From the NCBI GenBank assembly GCA_023422635.1, contig JAFAGO010000028.1:35607-99606 (forward strand): a stretch of DNA of 64,000 nt. Reading direction: 5' to 3'. Position numbers and translations under genes: made by a program. This DNA comes from Bacteroidota bacterium. Lineage in GTDB: Bacteria; Bacteroidota; Bacteroidia; Flavobacteriales; Weeksellaceae. This document shows, piece after piece, positions 27,001 through 35,514 of the stretch (positions are counted from its first letter, which is position 1; the number at the start of each line of letters is the position of its first letter). The notes below the pieces were generated by a model. That model was not told the DNA's origin. It made no database searches and saw only the letters and a list, made by a program, of their open reading frames with translations.

Positions 27001-28849
27001 CAACCTTATACCTTTAATTGATTTGGATGTTGAAGCCATTAAAATGAATAATACGGACATGGGGAACTTGCAAGCCTCAATTAAAAATAGTGATCGCGCC
27101 AATGTTTTTGATGTTGAAGCAAAACTTACTTCCTCTGGAATTTTAGGTGGAAACAACCTGAATCTTACCGGAACAATGGATAACAATACGCCATCTCCAA
27201 CGTTGAAAATGGTAGCGGAACTTAACGATTTTGATTTGGCTTTTTCCCAACAATTTGTCAATACCGTTTTTAGTAATCTAAGAGGAAAGGCAACGGGCGA
27301 TCTTAATATCAACGGAACTTTGAACGATGTTGATTATTCGGGAGATATCGCTTTAAAAGGCGTTGGATTAACCTTGAATTTTACGGGCGTGGATTACACA
27401 TTTGATGATAATACCATTTCGCTTTCGAAAGGCCTTGCAGTTTTGAACAATATTGGGGTTAAAGATGAAAGAACAAATTCCAGTGGATCTATTTCTGGGA
27501 TGATTCAGTTTGAAACCTTATCTTCAATGGGCGTCAACCTCGTGATGAGAGCAGATAATTTATTGCTTTTAAATAACACACAAAGAGATTCCGATTTGTT
27601 TTGGGGTAGAGTTTATGGGCAAGGTGATCTTTTTGTGGATGGTCCTATTTCAGCGCTCAATATTTCAACGCCCAATATGCGTGCGTTAAATAATTCGGTG
27701 TTCACATTTAACAGTAATTCTACATCAAGCGTAGATGAATTTAAAATGTTGCGATTTTTAAAAGAAAGCAATACCGGACAAATTACCTTAGAAGAAAAGA
27801 AAAAATCCGGAGCAAATATGGATGTTGATTTCACGGTTTCGGTAGATAAAGGGACAACAGTTAATGTTTTGGTTGGCGATGATATTGGGGATATCACCGT
27901 TCGCGGTACAGCAGATCCTATTCGATTTAAAATGGATCGAAACGGAAGCATTTCCATGAATGGAAATTATATGGTGGATAATGGAACCTTTGTTTCTAAA
28001 GCAATTTTGGAAAGAACATTTCAAATTGTAAAAGGGAGCAATATTAATTGGGATGGCGATCCAATGGCGCCCGATTTAAATATCAACGCGAATTATTTAA
28101 GAACGATTACCAACGCTGGACAATATTTGAATATGGGAAGTTTACCGCCCGTAAATGTGGTGCTTACCACCAAAATTACTCAAAAACTGAACGATCCCAA
28201 AATTGAACTTGGCGTACAAGCACAAGACGTTTCCAGTCAGCTTCGTGAGGCATTAGCGGAAAAGATGAGTAATGAAGATGAAAAACTCATTCAATTTGGT
28301 TCTATTCTGGTGTTAAACAGTTTTAATGTTAGTAATTCCAGCTATGATATTGTAGGAAATACGCTGGAAAGTCAGGGTTACAACATGCTTTTTAAACAAT
28401 TAGGATCGGTGTTGAATAACATCAGTAATGAGTTTCAAATTGACCTTAATTATTTGAGCGGTGATGTCGCATCGAACACGGGAGATCGCGCTAACGCAAG
28501 TGTAAGTTTCGCCCTTTCGCCAAGAGTTACCGTGAAAACTGGTTTGGGAATCCCGATTTCAAAAACTGAAAATACCAATACCAATTACCTTTCTGGTGAA
28601 GGAATTATAGAATACGATTGGTCGAAGAATAATGATGGTACCAGAGTCCTTCGGGCGTATTCGAAACCATCAAACATCGGGATGGGAAATGTGGCTGGTA
28701 ACGCAAGTGCCAACCAAACCTATGGTGTTGGAGCCGTATATAGCAAAAGTTTCAATAGATTGTTCAAAAGAAAGCGTAGAAACAAAAATATCGCTCATGA
28801 GAGAGATCATGTTGTAAGAGATTCTATTAAAAATGATAGTGTGAAGTGA
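24086..28849 (+). CDS. tamB: Translocation/assembly module TamB-like protein
   Basis: A 1587-residue AsmA-like bridge protein. A charged cytoplasmic segment (residues 1 to about 68, KGKKKSVGKN) leads into one membrane helix (LLQVIFWVGLTLVIAFVIAV, roughly 75-94). A very long beta-helical groove rich in LxGxxxF strands follows. The C-terminal DUF490 domain (about 1180-1540) has GKATGDLNINGTL, ITVRGTADPIRF, NGNYMVDNGTF and VQAQDVSSQLREAL. TamB-type proteins carry lipids or assist outer-membrane protein assembly between the two membranes. A basic tail follows DUF490. Long for the family, but usual in Bacteroidota. Confidence 0.9.
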   Translation: MANLENNNDKGKKKSVGKNIGDSVQKGVGKVQNTVEDAAELASDAINHPIETAGEFIDQASKDVVSIKWWARLLQVIFWVGLTLVIAFVIAVNLPVTKNWAAQKVITKLNQQLKSQIAFESIDVSYFGDVTLHKVSVKDYKNYPFLKAEQLYADSNWFSIISDSRNMQFQSMSLDQLDLKVITYKGDSISNFIRFVEIFDSGKASTHKEPFQLKSRIYITNSKVSIVNQNSEGERGKWLIATNLSLTVPELRVKGSDVFAQINNLRFTTERWGKKHYVETFSTDLTLTKRFLFLDDLTFNTEHSLLQGDIKFNLNNGSWADFTNKVRWEMRVTQGSQLSGYDISYFVTNWDNYKPFNLSGKMDGPLNKFTLENFLIRNSDVNIRTEKMSVEDILKGNFKIQTNQLSTDFTYIDLKKMMPSFISEKMKNFADDFGKLKFNGGVRVTPEQVYVPSGNLITGIGQAKIKEFYLEQYSSPVPKYRGYADVNDLNTSVITKNKQVGLISGKFNLSGESFDVNTMRITTKSDISKIIIADKEINNVHLDGLLDHKRYNGLVTIADEELKGSVTGLIDFSTSRIKADVNADIAHLNLNYFTVKSGSQIFSGQLEGSIAMTDLNDMNLDVQMNHVNFSNGLQKYKVDHGSLKAYVENGNRILSADVPGVLQGRISGKFNLEDLSGMVQNGIGKVLVGPAPRRQYKNQRFTVDFSVQQGLVSYFLPQLQLESGASVNGGYNGDTNDLVLNVEAQKLLYILTSKKEISDLDETFSNYNPDYTINPRVVQTKDSATIDNFVLRINTENQSEQFFARVDRAAYNQNILKDLTLSGHNETGNLLHLVADFKYGSPQDETDGTFKEYALKLNQTTNSAGDYVFRFEPTQVKFNDVVWSVDTSEELDHSITYRKNTSDFLIKNLRIYSDESELFVKNSVFQSGEHFRAEGEIKNFDISKIFEMQSNGNSNSIQGLANGNFNIIKEKNNLIPLIDLDVEAIKMNNTDMGNLQASIKNSDRANVFDVEAKLTSSGILGGNNLNLTGTMDNNTPSPTLKMVAELNDFDLAFSQQFVNTVFSNLRGKATGDLNINGTLNDVDYSGDIALKGVGLTLNFTGVDYTFDDNTISLSKGLAVLNNIGVKDERTNSSGSISGMIQFETLSSMGVNLVMRADNLLLLNNTQRDSDLFWGRVYGQGDLFVDGPISALNISTPNMRALNNSVFTFNSNSTSSVDEFKMLRFLKESNTGQITLEEKKKSGANMDVDFTVSVDKGTTVNVLVGDDIGDITVRGTADPIRFKMDRNGSISMNGNYMVDNGTFVSKAILERTFQIVKGSNINWDGDPMAPDLNINANYLRTITNAGQYLNMGSLPPVNVVLTTKITQKLNDPKIELGVQAQDVSSQLREALAEKMSNEDEKLIQFGSILVLNSFNVSNSSYDIVGNTLESQGYNMLFKQLGSVLNNISNEFQIDLNYLSGDVASNTGDRANASVSFALSPRVTVKTGLGIPISKTENTNTNYLSGEGIIEYDWSKNNDGTRVLRAYSKPSNIGMGNVAGNASANQTYGVGAVYSKSFNRLFKRKRRNKNIAHERDHVVRDSIKNDSVK
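24090..24097 (-). promoter_or_regulatory. -7 promoter box of tsaD inside the tamB coding start
   Basis: The reverse strand reads TAAATTTG, a perfect -7 box, 8 nt upstream of the tsaD ATG and lying within codons 2-4 of tamB. The resulting leader would be only a few bases. Confidence 0.45.
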
Positions 28850-28927
28850 CGATTCTGCATTGTTTTATCAGGATTCGTTAAAAATTGTTAATTTTAACCT
28901 ATATTTTTTATTGTTGCTATTTTTTTG

Positions 28928-28935
28928 TAAATTTG
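28928..28935 (+). promoter_or_regulatory. -7 promoter box of the Lrp gene at 28985
   Basis: TAAATTTG, a perfect TAnnTTTG match, 49 nt before the ATG. An upstream GTTAAAA/TTTTAAC dyad (28877-28898) may be the tamB 3' hairpin or an operator. Confidence 0.5.
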
Positions 28936-28984
28936 CAAAAATATCACCTTTCAATTAACAAATTCTTAATAAATATCTATTGCA

Positions 28985-29455
28985 ATGAACTATCAACTTG
29001 ATGAAATTGATAAGCAGATTCTCGACTTTCTAGTAGAAAATACCCGAATGCCTTTCACCGAGATTGCGAAGCAAATGGACGTTTCCGCAGGAACCATCCA
29101 CGTACGTGTAAAGAAAATGGAAGATGCAGGAATTATCTTGGGCTCTTCTTTGAATATTGATTACGGTAAATTGGATTATCATTTTACTGCTTTTATTGGT
29201 ATTCTTCTCACGAAATCCAACAGAACTCAGGATGTGCTAAAAGAACTGGCAACAATCCCGAATGTGGTGGAAGCTTCTGTAATTTCTGGGAAATACAATA
29301 TTTTCTGTAAAGTTAGAGCGAAGAATACAGACGATGCGAAACGCATTATTTATCAAATCGACGACATTAACGATGTAATGAGAACTGAAAGTATGATTTC
29401 TATGGAAGAATACTTAAGCGATAAAAATAGATTAATTGATGCAGTTAGCATTTAA
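28985..29455 (+). CDS. Lrp/AsnC family transcriptional regulator
   Basis: A 156-residue regulator. The N-terminal winged helix-turn-helix (LDEIDKQILDFL, FTEIAKQMDVSAGTIHVRVKKME) is followed by a RAM amino-acid-binding domain (FTAFIGILL, VVEASVISGKYNIFCKV). Lrp proteins form octamers that respond to amino acids and control their metabolism. The regulon is unknown. It is transcribed alone between two clear signals, a -7 box and a terminator. Confidence 0.92.
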   Translation: MNYQLDEIDKQILDFLVENTRMPFTEIAKQMDVSAGTIHVRVKKMEDAGIILGSSLNIDYGKLDYHFTAFIGILLTKSNRTQDVLKELATIPNVVEASVISGKYNIFCKVRAKNTDDAKRIIYQIDDINDVMRTESMISMEEYLSDKNRLIDAVSI

Positions 29456-29476
29456 TTTATACCTTACATCGAGACT

Positions 29477-29513
29477 AAAAAACTTTTGAAACCATTTCAA
29501 AAGTTTTTTTTTG
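29477..29513 (+). terminator. Terminator of the Lrp gene
   Basis: A perfect 15-bp stem (29477-29491 with 29495-29509, loop CCA) with A6 before and a T tract after it. Confidence 0.88.
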
Positions 29514-29516
29514 CTG

Positions 29517-29524
29517 TACATTTG
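29517..29524 (+). promoter_or_regulatory. -7 promoter box of the small membrane protein pair
   Basis: TACATTTG matches TAnnTTTG and lies just past the Lrp terminator, 21 nt before the ATG at 29546. Confidence 0.45.
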
Positions 29525-29545
29525 CACACGAAATTAAATGAAATT

Positions 29546-29920
29546 ATGACAGATAATTATTTCGGTAAGGTAGAACAGAAAAGTAAAGGATTTTATATTG
29601 CGTTAGCGATTATTGCGTTAAGCTTTTTGATGAGCATGAATACCGATTTGCAGTTTTTTGCACAATCCGAAGAAGTGCATATCCCGACTGGTTTTATTTG
29701 GATTATTTTCGTTCTCGATTTTCTTATTTTGCTGATGCTTTTGCTTATTGTATTTTTTAGAAAAGTGGGTGTTATTGTATTTCCATTTTTAGTTTTAATT
29801 CATTTCTTGCTCTATAATTTTTACCTTTCCAGTTTTTTGTATTTCGATCTTAGTACGTTGTTTTGTTACTTTATGGCTGGACTTTTTGTGGTAATTCCAA
29901 GATGGAGTTTCTTTAAATAA
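29546..29920 (+). CDS. Small integral membrane protein, unknown
   Basis: A 124-residue protein with four hydrophobic spans (about residues 16-33, 49-70, 74-95 and 98-117) and little else. The ATG at 29546 is chosen because it follows the promoter box; the open frame upstream runs into the terminator hairpin. I do not recognise a family. It is followed after 11 nt by a DUF486 membrane protein and is likely in one operon with it. Confidence 0.6.
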   Translation: MTDNYFGKVEQKSKGFYIALAIIALSFLMSMNTDLQFFAQSEEVHIPTGFIWIIFVLDFLILLMLLLIVFFRKVGVIVFPFLVLIHFLLYNFYLSSFLYFDLSTLFCYFMAGLFVVIPRWSFFK

Positions 29921-29931
29921 AAGAGTGATTA

Positions 29932-30306
29932 ATGTTTGGGAAAGGACTTTTTACCATTGTATTTCTAATTATCTCCAACATCTTTATGACGTTGGCTTGG
30001 TACGGCCATTTGAAGTTAGAAGAAATGGGTTGGTTAAAGAAATCAGGAATTCTTACTGTGATCCTTCTCAGTTGGGGACTTGCCTTTTTTGAATATCTTT
30101 TTCAAGTTCCTGCCAATAAAAATGGTTTTGTGGGCAATGGTGGTCCTTTTAATCTTTTTCAACTGAAGGTAATTCAAGAGGTTATTACTTTATCGATTTT
30201 TGTGATTTTTGCGAAAGTGGTTTTCAAAACAATCGATCTTAGCGTGAATCATTTATATGCTGGAATTTGTTTGGTTTTGGCGGTTTATTTTGTATTTAAA
30301 AAATAA
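29932..30306 (+). CDS. DMT-like small membrane protein (DUF486)
   Basis: A 124-residue protein with four membrane spans. The IISNIFMTLAWYGHLK segment, the central FFEYLFQVPANKNGF and LKVIQEVITLSIF are diagnostic for DUF486, a family distantly related to EmrE/DMT transporters. No transport substrate is known. The last gene before a 218-nt gap that holds only a terminator hairpin near its right end. Confidence 0.85.
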   Translation: MFGKGLFTIVFLIISNIFMTLAWYGHLKLEEMGWLKKSGILTVILLSWGLAFFEYLFQVPANKNGFVGNGGPFNLFQLKVIQEVITLSIFVIFAKVVFKTIDLSVNHLYAGICLVLAVYFVFKK

Positions 30307-30464
30307 GGATTGTCTGATTTTAAAACTTAGGTATTCGGATAAGACTGAAATTTTGCAAAATCAACGTATAGTATCAGGATTGTTATGCAGAACCACGTCG
30401 AAGCATTCTTGTACAATAGTAATGGTTTGGTAAGTATATACCTTGAAACTTGACATCCATTAAA

Positions 30465-30499
30465 AAATAAAAAGCACCTCATTTAGAAGTGCTTTTTTT
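30465..30499. terminator. Bidirectional terminator between DUF486 and transketolase genes
   Basis: AAAAGCAC (30470-30477) pairs with GTGCTTTT (30489-30496), with an A-rich run before and T7 after, so it can end both convergent transcripts. Confidence 0.75.
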
Positions 30500-30524
30500 G
30501 TCTATAACAAAAGTTTTTTTCCCT

Positions 30525-31472
30525 TTATTTTCCTAAAATTTTCTTCACCGCTTCAATTACTGCGACAGAATCAATTTTGTACTTGTGCATCAGTTCGGTT
30601 GGTGTTCCCGATTCTCCAAAAGTATCACGAACTGCTACAAATTCTTGTTTCGTTGGGCGTTTCTGAGCAAGCATTCCGGCAACAGATTCACCTAAACCTC
30701 CAAGAATATTGTGCTCTTCAGCAGTTACAATACAACCTGTTTTTTCTACCGATTTTAAAATAATTTCTTCGTCTAAAGGTTTGATGGTGTGGATGTTAAT
30801 AATCTCGCAGGAAATTCCTTCTTTTTCAAGTTCGTCAGCTGCAAGAAGAGATTCCCAAACCAAATGCCCTGTTGCCACAATAGTAACATCAGTTCCTTCT
30901 TGTAATAAAATTCCTTTACCAATTTCGAAAGGCATATCTTCTGGGATAAACACGGGTAAAACAGGTCTTCCGAAACGCAAATATACAGGACCTTCATAGT
31001 CGGCAATTGCTAAAGTTGCAGCTTTTGTTTGGTTGTAATCGCAGGTGTTTATCACCACCATTCCAGGAAGCATTTTCATCAACCCGATATCTTCAAGCGT
31101 TTGGTGGGTTGCGCCATCTTCACCTAAAGTTAGCCCAGCGTGCGAAGCACAAATTTTTACATTTTTATTAGAATATGCAATACTCTGGCGAATTTGATCG
31201 TACACTCTCGCTGTTGAAAATTCTGCAAATGTTCCGGTAAAAGGAATTTTTCCATTAATGGTTAAACCTGCAGCAATCCCCATCATATTGGCTTCTGCGA
31301 TCCCGATTTGGAAAAAACGTTCTGGTGCTTTTTCAATGAATTTCTCCATTTTTAGTGAACCGATAAGGTCGGCACAAAGCGCAACAACATTTGGGTTTTT
31401 ATCGGCAAGTTCAGCTAATCCAGCTCCAAAACCGCTTCTTGTATCTTTTTTTTCTGTATAAGTAAATTTCAT
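30525..31472 (-). CDS. Transketolase, C-terminal subunit
   Basis: A 315-residue protein equal to the pyrimidine-binding plus C-terminal domains of transketolase: GSLKMEKFIEKAPERFFQIGIAEANM (catalytic Glu), CASHAGLTLGEDGATHQ, VYLRFGRP and VTAEEHNILGG. It needs the N-terminal subunit encoded 33 nt upstream to bind thiamine diphosphate and transfer two-carbon units in the pentose phosphate pathway. Encoding transketolase as two chains is common in Bacteroidota and archaea. Confidence 0.93.
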   Translation of the reverse strand: MKFTYTEKKDTRSGFGAGLAELADKNPNVVALCADLIGSLKMEKFIEKAPERFFQIGIAEANMMGIAAGLTINGKIPFTGTFAEFSTARVYDQIRQSIAYSNKNVKICASHAGLTLGEDGATHQTLEDIGLMKMLPGMVVINTCDYNQTKAATLAIADYEGPVYLRFGRPVLPVFIPEDMPFEIGKGILLQEGTDVTIVATGHLVWESLLAADELEKEGISCEIINIHTIKPLDEEIILKSVEKTGCIVTAEEHNILGGLGESVAGMLAQKRPTKQEFVAVRDTFGESGTPTELMHKYKIDSVAVIEAVKKILGK

Positions 31473-31505
31473 TTTTTTTGAATTGAAGTTTGATGTATTG
31501 GAGGG

Positions 31506-32357
31506 TTAGTAATCACTAAGTTCGTCCAACTGCAATTGTGCTAATCCTTTTTCTAGTTGCTCTGCATTTGGTGCTTTGCCGTGCCAAGCATGAGATCCTA
31601 CCATGTAATCAATTCCAGCTCCCATTTCAGTGTGAAGCATAATTACCACTGGTTTTCCGTTTCCTGTTTCGGCTTTAGCGCGTTCCAAAATATTAATTAC
31701 CGCTTCTAAATCGTTTCCGTTTTTCTCTTCTAAAACGATCCATCCAAAAGCTTCTAATTTTGCGTGTAAATTACCAAGCGACAAAACATCATCTGTATCT
31801 CCATCAATTTGTCTTCCGTTGTAATCGATTGTTGAAATAATATTGTCCACTTTTTTCGCTGCAGCGTACATAAAAGCTTCCCAAACTTGACCTTCCTGTA
31901 ATTCGCCATCACCATGAAGGGTGTATACTAAATTTTGATCACCATCCAATTTTTTGGCGATTGCAGCACCAATGGCCACTGAAAGTCCTTGTCCTAATGA
32001 TCCTGATGCTACGCGAACTCCTGGAAGTCCTTCATGTGTAGTTGGATGCCCTTGTAATCTAGAATTTAATTTTCTAAATGTGGCCAATTCGGAAATCGGG
32101 AAGAACCCATTTCTTGCCAAAGTGGAGTAGAATACAGGTGAAATGTGCCCGTTGGATAAGAAGAATAAATCTTCATTTTTACCTTCCATTGTAAATGGCA
32201 GCTTGTAATCCATTACTTTACCGTACAATGCGGTAAAATATTCGGTACATCCTAAACTTCCTCCGGGATGTCCAGAATTAACGGCGCTCACCATTCTAAT
32301 AATGTCTCTTCGTGTTTGCGTTGCCAGGTTTTTAAGTTCCTGAATGCTCTTGCTCAT
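31506..32357 (-). CDS. Transketolase, N-terminal (TPP-binding) subunit
   Basis: A 283-residue chain matching the TPP diphosphate-binding domain: MVSAVNSGHPGGSLG, LSNGHISPVFY, GSLGQGLSVAIGAA, and the metal site HGDGELQEGQVWEA...YNGRQIDG. It is followed by the C-terminal subunit gene in the same operon. Both chains have their own start and a clean gap, so this is a natural split rather than a frameshift. Confidence 0.94.
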   Translation of the reverse strand: MSKSIQELKNLATQTRRDIIRMVSAVNSGHPGGSLGCTEYFTALYGKVMDYKLPFTMEGKNEDLFFLSNGHISPVFYSTLARNGFFPISELATFRKLNSRLQGHPTTHEGLPGVRVASGSLGQGLSVAIGAAIAKKLDGDQNLVYTLHGDGELQEGQVWEAFMYAAAKKVDNIISTIDYNGRQIDGDTDDVLSLGNLHAKLEAFGWIVLEEKNGNDLEAVINILERAKAETGNGKPVVIMLHTEMGAGIDYMVGSHAWHGKAPNAEQLEKGLAQLQLDELSDY

Positions 32358-32507
32358 GTTGTAGATTTATTTGCGAGCGAATTTACGTTTTTTTTGTGGT
32401 TTGACGAACTTTACATCGGCATTTTGTTGAACAGTAAAGATCATGAAATCGTAAGTCCAAACGTGAAATCGTTGGAATGAAAGGCGTAATCAAAAGGGAA
32501 TCTTTTT

Positions 32508-34061
32508 CTATTTTTTACGAATGAGCCATAATCCGATAAACGTTAATAATCCGTTCAAAATAATCAATTCTACCCCAATTTTGTAATCCGAATAGTGGGT
32601 AAACAAATAATTGATGACGTAGGTTAAAATAGGAGCGATTAACGTTACCATCAGGATTCCGTATTTTCTCTCAATTTGAAATTTGGTTAAAATACCGAAA
32701 GCGAAAAGTCCAAGCAACGGTCCGTATGTATAACCTGCAACTTCCATAATCAAATAAACAATTGACTTATCGTTGATAGCTTTGAAAATCATAATTAGAA
32801 TGAAGAAAATCACTGCAAACGTAAGATGAACTTTCATCCTTAACGCTTTCTTCTGTTTTTCTGTTTTCGTTTGATCTTCATTAATATTAAGTAAATCTAC
32901 ACAAAATGAACTTGTAACCGCCGTTAAAGCACCATCAGCAGAAGGAAAAAGTGCGGAAATTAATCCGATAATAAAAATCACAGAAATAATCAGTGGAAAA
33001 TACCCATTTAGGGAAAGTGCTGGGAAAAGATCATCTCCCATAATATTCGAAACATTACCTGCAGAATCTTTAAACCCAAATACATGCGATATGCTTTCCT
33101 GGCCATTCAAAACTTGGGTAAGCGTTTCGTAATTGGCTCCATTTTGCATTGCAAATAAATACAATAAACCTCCCAAAAACAGAAATGCCAAATTCACGAA
33201 AAGCAATGTAACCGCAAAAGTGAGCATGTTTTTTTTGGAGTTTTTTACGTTGTCGACCGAAATGTTTTTTTGCATCATTTCCTGATCAAGTCCAGTCATC
33301 GCGATGGTAATGAACATTCCGCCCAATAGCGTTTTCAGAAAATAGGTTTTAGAATTAACATCGGTATTGATGAGGTGTGTATAATTTTTCTGTTCTAAAA
33401 TGGTATACGCTTCACCGAAAGACAAATTAAGATTCGAAAGAATGTAGATAATACACGCGACCAAACTGATAATCATGAAGGAAGTTTGCAAAGTATCTGT
33501 AATTACAATCGTTTTTACGCCACCTTCGAAAGTGTACAGTAAAATCATCAAAAGCAAAATAAATGAGGTCACCCAAAACGGAATTCCCAACGGTTCTAAA
33601 AGAAAAATCTGTAGAATATTCACCACCAAATACAAACGTGCAGTCGCGCCAATTGCTCTTGAAATAATGAAGAAAATGGAACCTATTTTATGAGCTTCTA
33701 CATTAAATCTCTTTCCCAAATAAGTGTAAATGGAAGTAAGATTCATTTTGTAATACAGCGGAAGTAGAACACCTGCAACAATAAAATAACCAAGGAAAAA
33801 TCCGACTACCATCATGTAATATTCGAATCCGCCAAACTGGTTTTCGCCCAACATTTTGCCCACTGTTCCTGGAACAGAAATAAAAGTAACACCACTCAAA
33901 CTAGTACCAATCATTCCGAAAGCTACCAACCACCATTTGCTTTTTTTGTTTCCAATAAAAAAGGACTGATTATCTGAATTTCGACTCGTGAAGTACGAAA
34001 TCACCAAAAGTCCAACAAAATAAATGAAAACAAATAACAGTAGAATTGTGGATGTACTCAT
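32508..34061 (-). CDS. Sodium:solute symporter (SSS family)
   Basis: A 517-residue polytopic protein with about 13 membrane helices. Family marks: GTSLSGVTFISVPG at the first sodium site, GGVKTIVITDTLQ, TGLDQEMMQKN and FPSADGALTAVTSSFC. It moves a small solute into the cell with Na+; the substrate (sugar, sialic acid, proline-type) cannot be told from sequence. It has its own -7 box. Downstream on the same strand are the transketolase genes, 150 nt away. Confidence 0.9.
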   Translation of the reverse strand: MSTSTILLLFVFIYFVGLLVISYFTSRNSDNQSFFIGNKKSKWWLVAFGMIGTSLSGVTFISVPGTVGKMLGENQFGGFEYYMMVVGFFLGYFIVAGVLLPLYYKMNLTSIYTYLGKRFNVEAHKIGSIFFIISRAIGATARLYLVVNILQIFLLEPLGIPFWVTSFILLLMILLYTFEGGVKTIVITDTLQTSFMIISLVACIIYILSNLNLSFGEAYTILEQKNYTHLINTDVNSKTYFLKTLLGGMFITIAMTGLDQEMMQKNISVDNVKNSKKNMLTFAVTLLFVNLAFLFLGGLLYLFAMQNGANYETLTQVLNGQESISHVFGFKDSAGNVSNIMGDDLFPALSLNGYFPLIISVIFIIGLISALFPSADGALTAVTSSFCVDLLNINEDQTKTEKQKKALRMKVHLTFAVIFFILIMIFKAINDKSIVYLIMEVAGYTYGPLLGLFAFGILTKFQIERKYGILMVTLIAPILTYVINYLFTHYSDYKIGVELIILNGLLTFIGLWLIRKK

Positions 34062-34080
34062 ATTGATTTTTTACAAAAAG

Positions 34081-34088
34081 CAAATATA
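34081..34088 (-). promoter_or_regulatory. -7 promoter box of the sodium symporter gene
   Basis: The reverse strand reads TATATTTG, a perfect match, 19 nt upstream of the ATG at 34061. Confidence 0.5.
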
Positions 34089-34106
34089 GTTTTTTGAACG
34101 TGGAAT

Positions 34107-34148
34107 GAAAAAATAAAAACCCCATCAAATTTGAAATTCGAATGGGGT
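34107..34148 (-). terminator. Terminator of the GNAT gene
   Basis: On the reverse strand ACCCCAT (34142-34148) pairs with ATGGGGT (34119-34125) and is followed by TTTTATTTTTT. A smaller AATTT/AAATT pairing lies in the loop. Confidence 0.7.
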
Positions 34149-34174
34149 GAAGTTTTCTAAATGTACAAATCAGC

Positions 34175-34459
34175 TTAGCTTAAAACATCTTGAAGGTCTT
34201 GGTTTTTTTGGAAAGTCGCTTTTGCAAATGGACAAAGTGGAATGATTTTCAGATTGTTTTTTCGGGCATAATCTACTGCTTCAAGAAGCAATTCTTTACC
34301 AATTCCTTTTCCGCCAAACGCTTTTTCAACTTCCGTGTGATCAATGATGAATTTATCGCTTCCCGCCCAAGTATACGTCATTAATCCTGCGTGTTCTCCT
34401 GAAACCAATGCTTCAAAATCGCCATTTTTTTCGTTGTTGTGTTGTTGTATTTCTATCAT
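34175..34459 (-). CDS. Small GNAT-type N-acetyltransferase
   Basis: A 94-residue single-domain acetyltransferase of the short YjdJ type. Start at 34459 (MIEIQQHNNEKNGDFEAL). Key parts: IDHTEVEKAFGGKGIGKELLLEAVDYAR (acetyl-CoA pyrophosphate loop) and IIPLCPFAKATFQKN with the Cys typical of this small class. The acceptor is unknown. Divergent from the AraC regulator. Confidence 0.88.
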   Translation of the reverse strand: MIEIQQHNNEKNGDFEALVSGEHAGLMTYTWAGSDKFIIDHTEVEKAFGGKGIGKELLLEAVDYARKNNLKIIPLCPFAKATFQKNQDLQDVLS

Positions 34460-34552
34460 TTTTAAGGGTTTAATTGATGTTGATTTTACTTTTAAAAGAA
34501 CAGATTCTTTACATTTTAGAAAAGAAATATAAAGATAATAATCGAGTTTTAT

Positions 34553-34560
34553 TACTTTTG
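34553..34560 (+). promoter_or_regulatory. -7 promoter box of the AraC gene
   Basis: TACTTTTG matches TAnnTTTG, 20 nt upstream of the TTG proposed as the AraC start codon. Confidence 0.4.
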
Positions 34561-34580
34561 AATTTAAAGCGAAATTTTTT

Positions 34581-35420
34581 TTGAAAAATTCAATCCGTAT
34601 TTTCACGCAAGACAATATTTTGGAGTTTCTAACTACGGGGCATCCGTATCACTCCTCCGATCCTGCCATTTTATTTTTGAAGAGCGGCAATATTTCCATT
34701 AAAAAGCAAATTAACGAGATTGATCTAACGGATAATACATTAATCCTAATCGATACCGATACGGCGTATGAAATTTTAAAGTTTGATCGCGATATGGAAC
34801 TTTTACTAATGGTGTACAGCCGGGATTACATCGAAAATTTAACATTGAAATTCAATCGGTTAAGTGTGTATCGTAATATTCGTTCGGTTCTTCGGGAAGT
34901 CTTTCGAATTTCAACAACAGAAATGAATGCATTCTTTAGAAATATTCATCATTTGAAATTTTTCTTAGAAGAATATGATAGCAAGCAAGCGTATTATCCA
35001 GAAATAATCGAATCGTCGATGAGTGGAGTTTTGTATCAGTTGGCAAGTGTGGTTAAAAGGGAAAATGACGAGAATCCACAAAAAATGATGACGCGCGCTC
35101 AAGAAATTGCTTTGGAATTTCTGAAATTGGTTTCCATGAATTTCAAACATAATTCTTCCGTTCGTTTTTATGCGGATGAGTTACATCTTACTTCCAGACA
35201 TCTTACTTCTGTTTTAAAAGAAACCATTGGGAAAACCGCGAACCAGATTATTAATGATTATACCCTTAACGAAGCAAAAGCTTTGCTTTCTTCTACTCAA
35301 AAACCTTTAAGTGAAATTGCGTACGAATTGAGTTTCAGCGATCAATATGCGTTTAGTCATTTTTTTAAAAAACACCAAGAAATGAGTCCGAATCAATATC
35401 GAAAGCAATTTCGAGATTGA
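34581..35420 (+). CDS. AraC family transcriptional regulator
   Basis: A 279-residue regulator: an N-terminal cupin-like sensor part and a C-terminal pair of helix-turn-helix motifs (RFYADELHLTSRHLTSVLKE and LSEIAYELSFSDQYAFSHFFKK, ending SPNQYRKQF). No ATG is present near the start; the frame opens with TTG at 34581, 20 nt after a -7 box, which I take as the start. It lies directly upstream of a TolC-HlyD-MFS operon on the same strand and most likely controls it. Confidence 0.88.
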   Translation: MKNSIRIFTQDNILEFLTTGHPYHSSDPAILFLKSGNISIKKQINEIDLTDNTLILIDTDTAYEILKFDRDMELLLMVYSRDYIENLTLKFNRLSVYRNIRSVLREVFRISTTEMNAFFRNIHHLKFFLEEYDSKQAYYPEIIESSMSGVLYQLASVVKRENDENPQKMMTRAQEIALEFLKLVSMNFKHNSSVRFYADELHLTSRHLTSVLKETIGKTANQIINDYTLNEAKALLSSTQKPLSEIAYELSFSDQYAFSHFFKKHQEMSPNQYRKQFRD

Positions 35421-35481
35421 AATCGTACTTTTGAACATCTTTTTCATTTTTATAATCATTCAAACCGATATTTAACCGCCG

Positions 35482-35489
35482 TACCTTTG
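35482..35489 (+). promoter_or_regulatory. -7 promoter box of the efflux operon
   Basis: TACCTTTG, a perfect match, between the AraC gene and the TolC-like gene. It supports separate control of the pump genes. Confidence 0.55.
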
Positions 35490-35514
35490 TCCCCGAAAAA
35501 TGAAACAAGGTACA

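Noticed and set aside
27613..27957. Open frames antisense to tamB (also 26956-27312)
   Set aside because: They lie fully inside a well-supported tamB coding region and lack start signals or family similarity.
30525..32357. Transketolase broken by a frameshift
   Set aside because: The two halves are separated by 33 nt with separate starts and complete domain boundaries; two-subunit transketolase is normal in this phylum.
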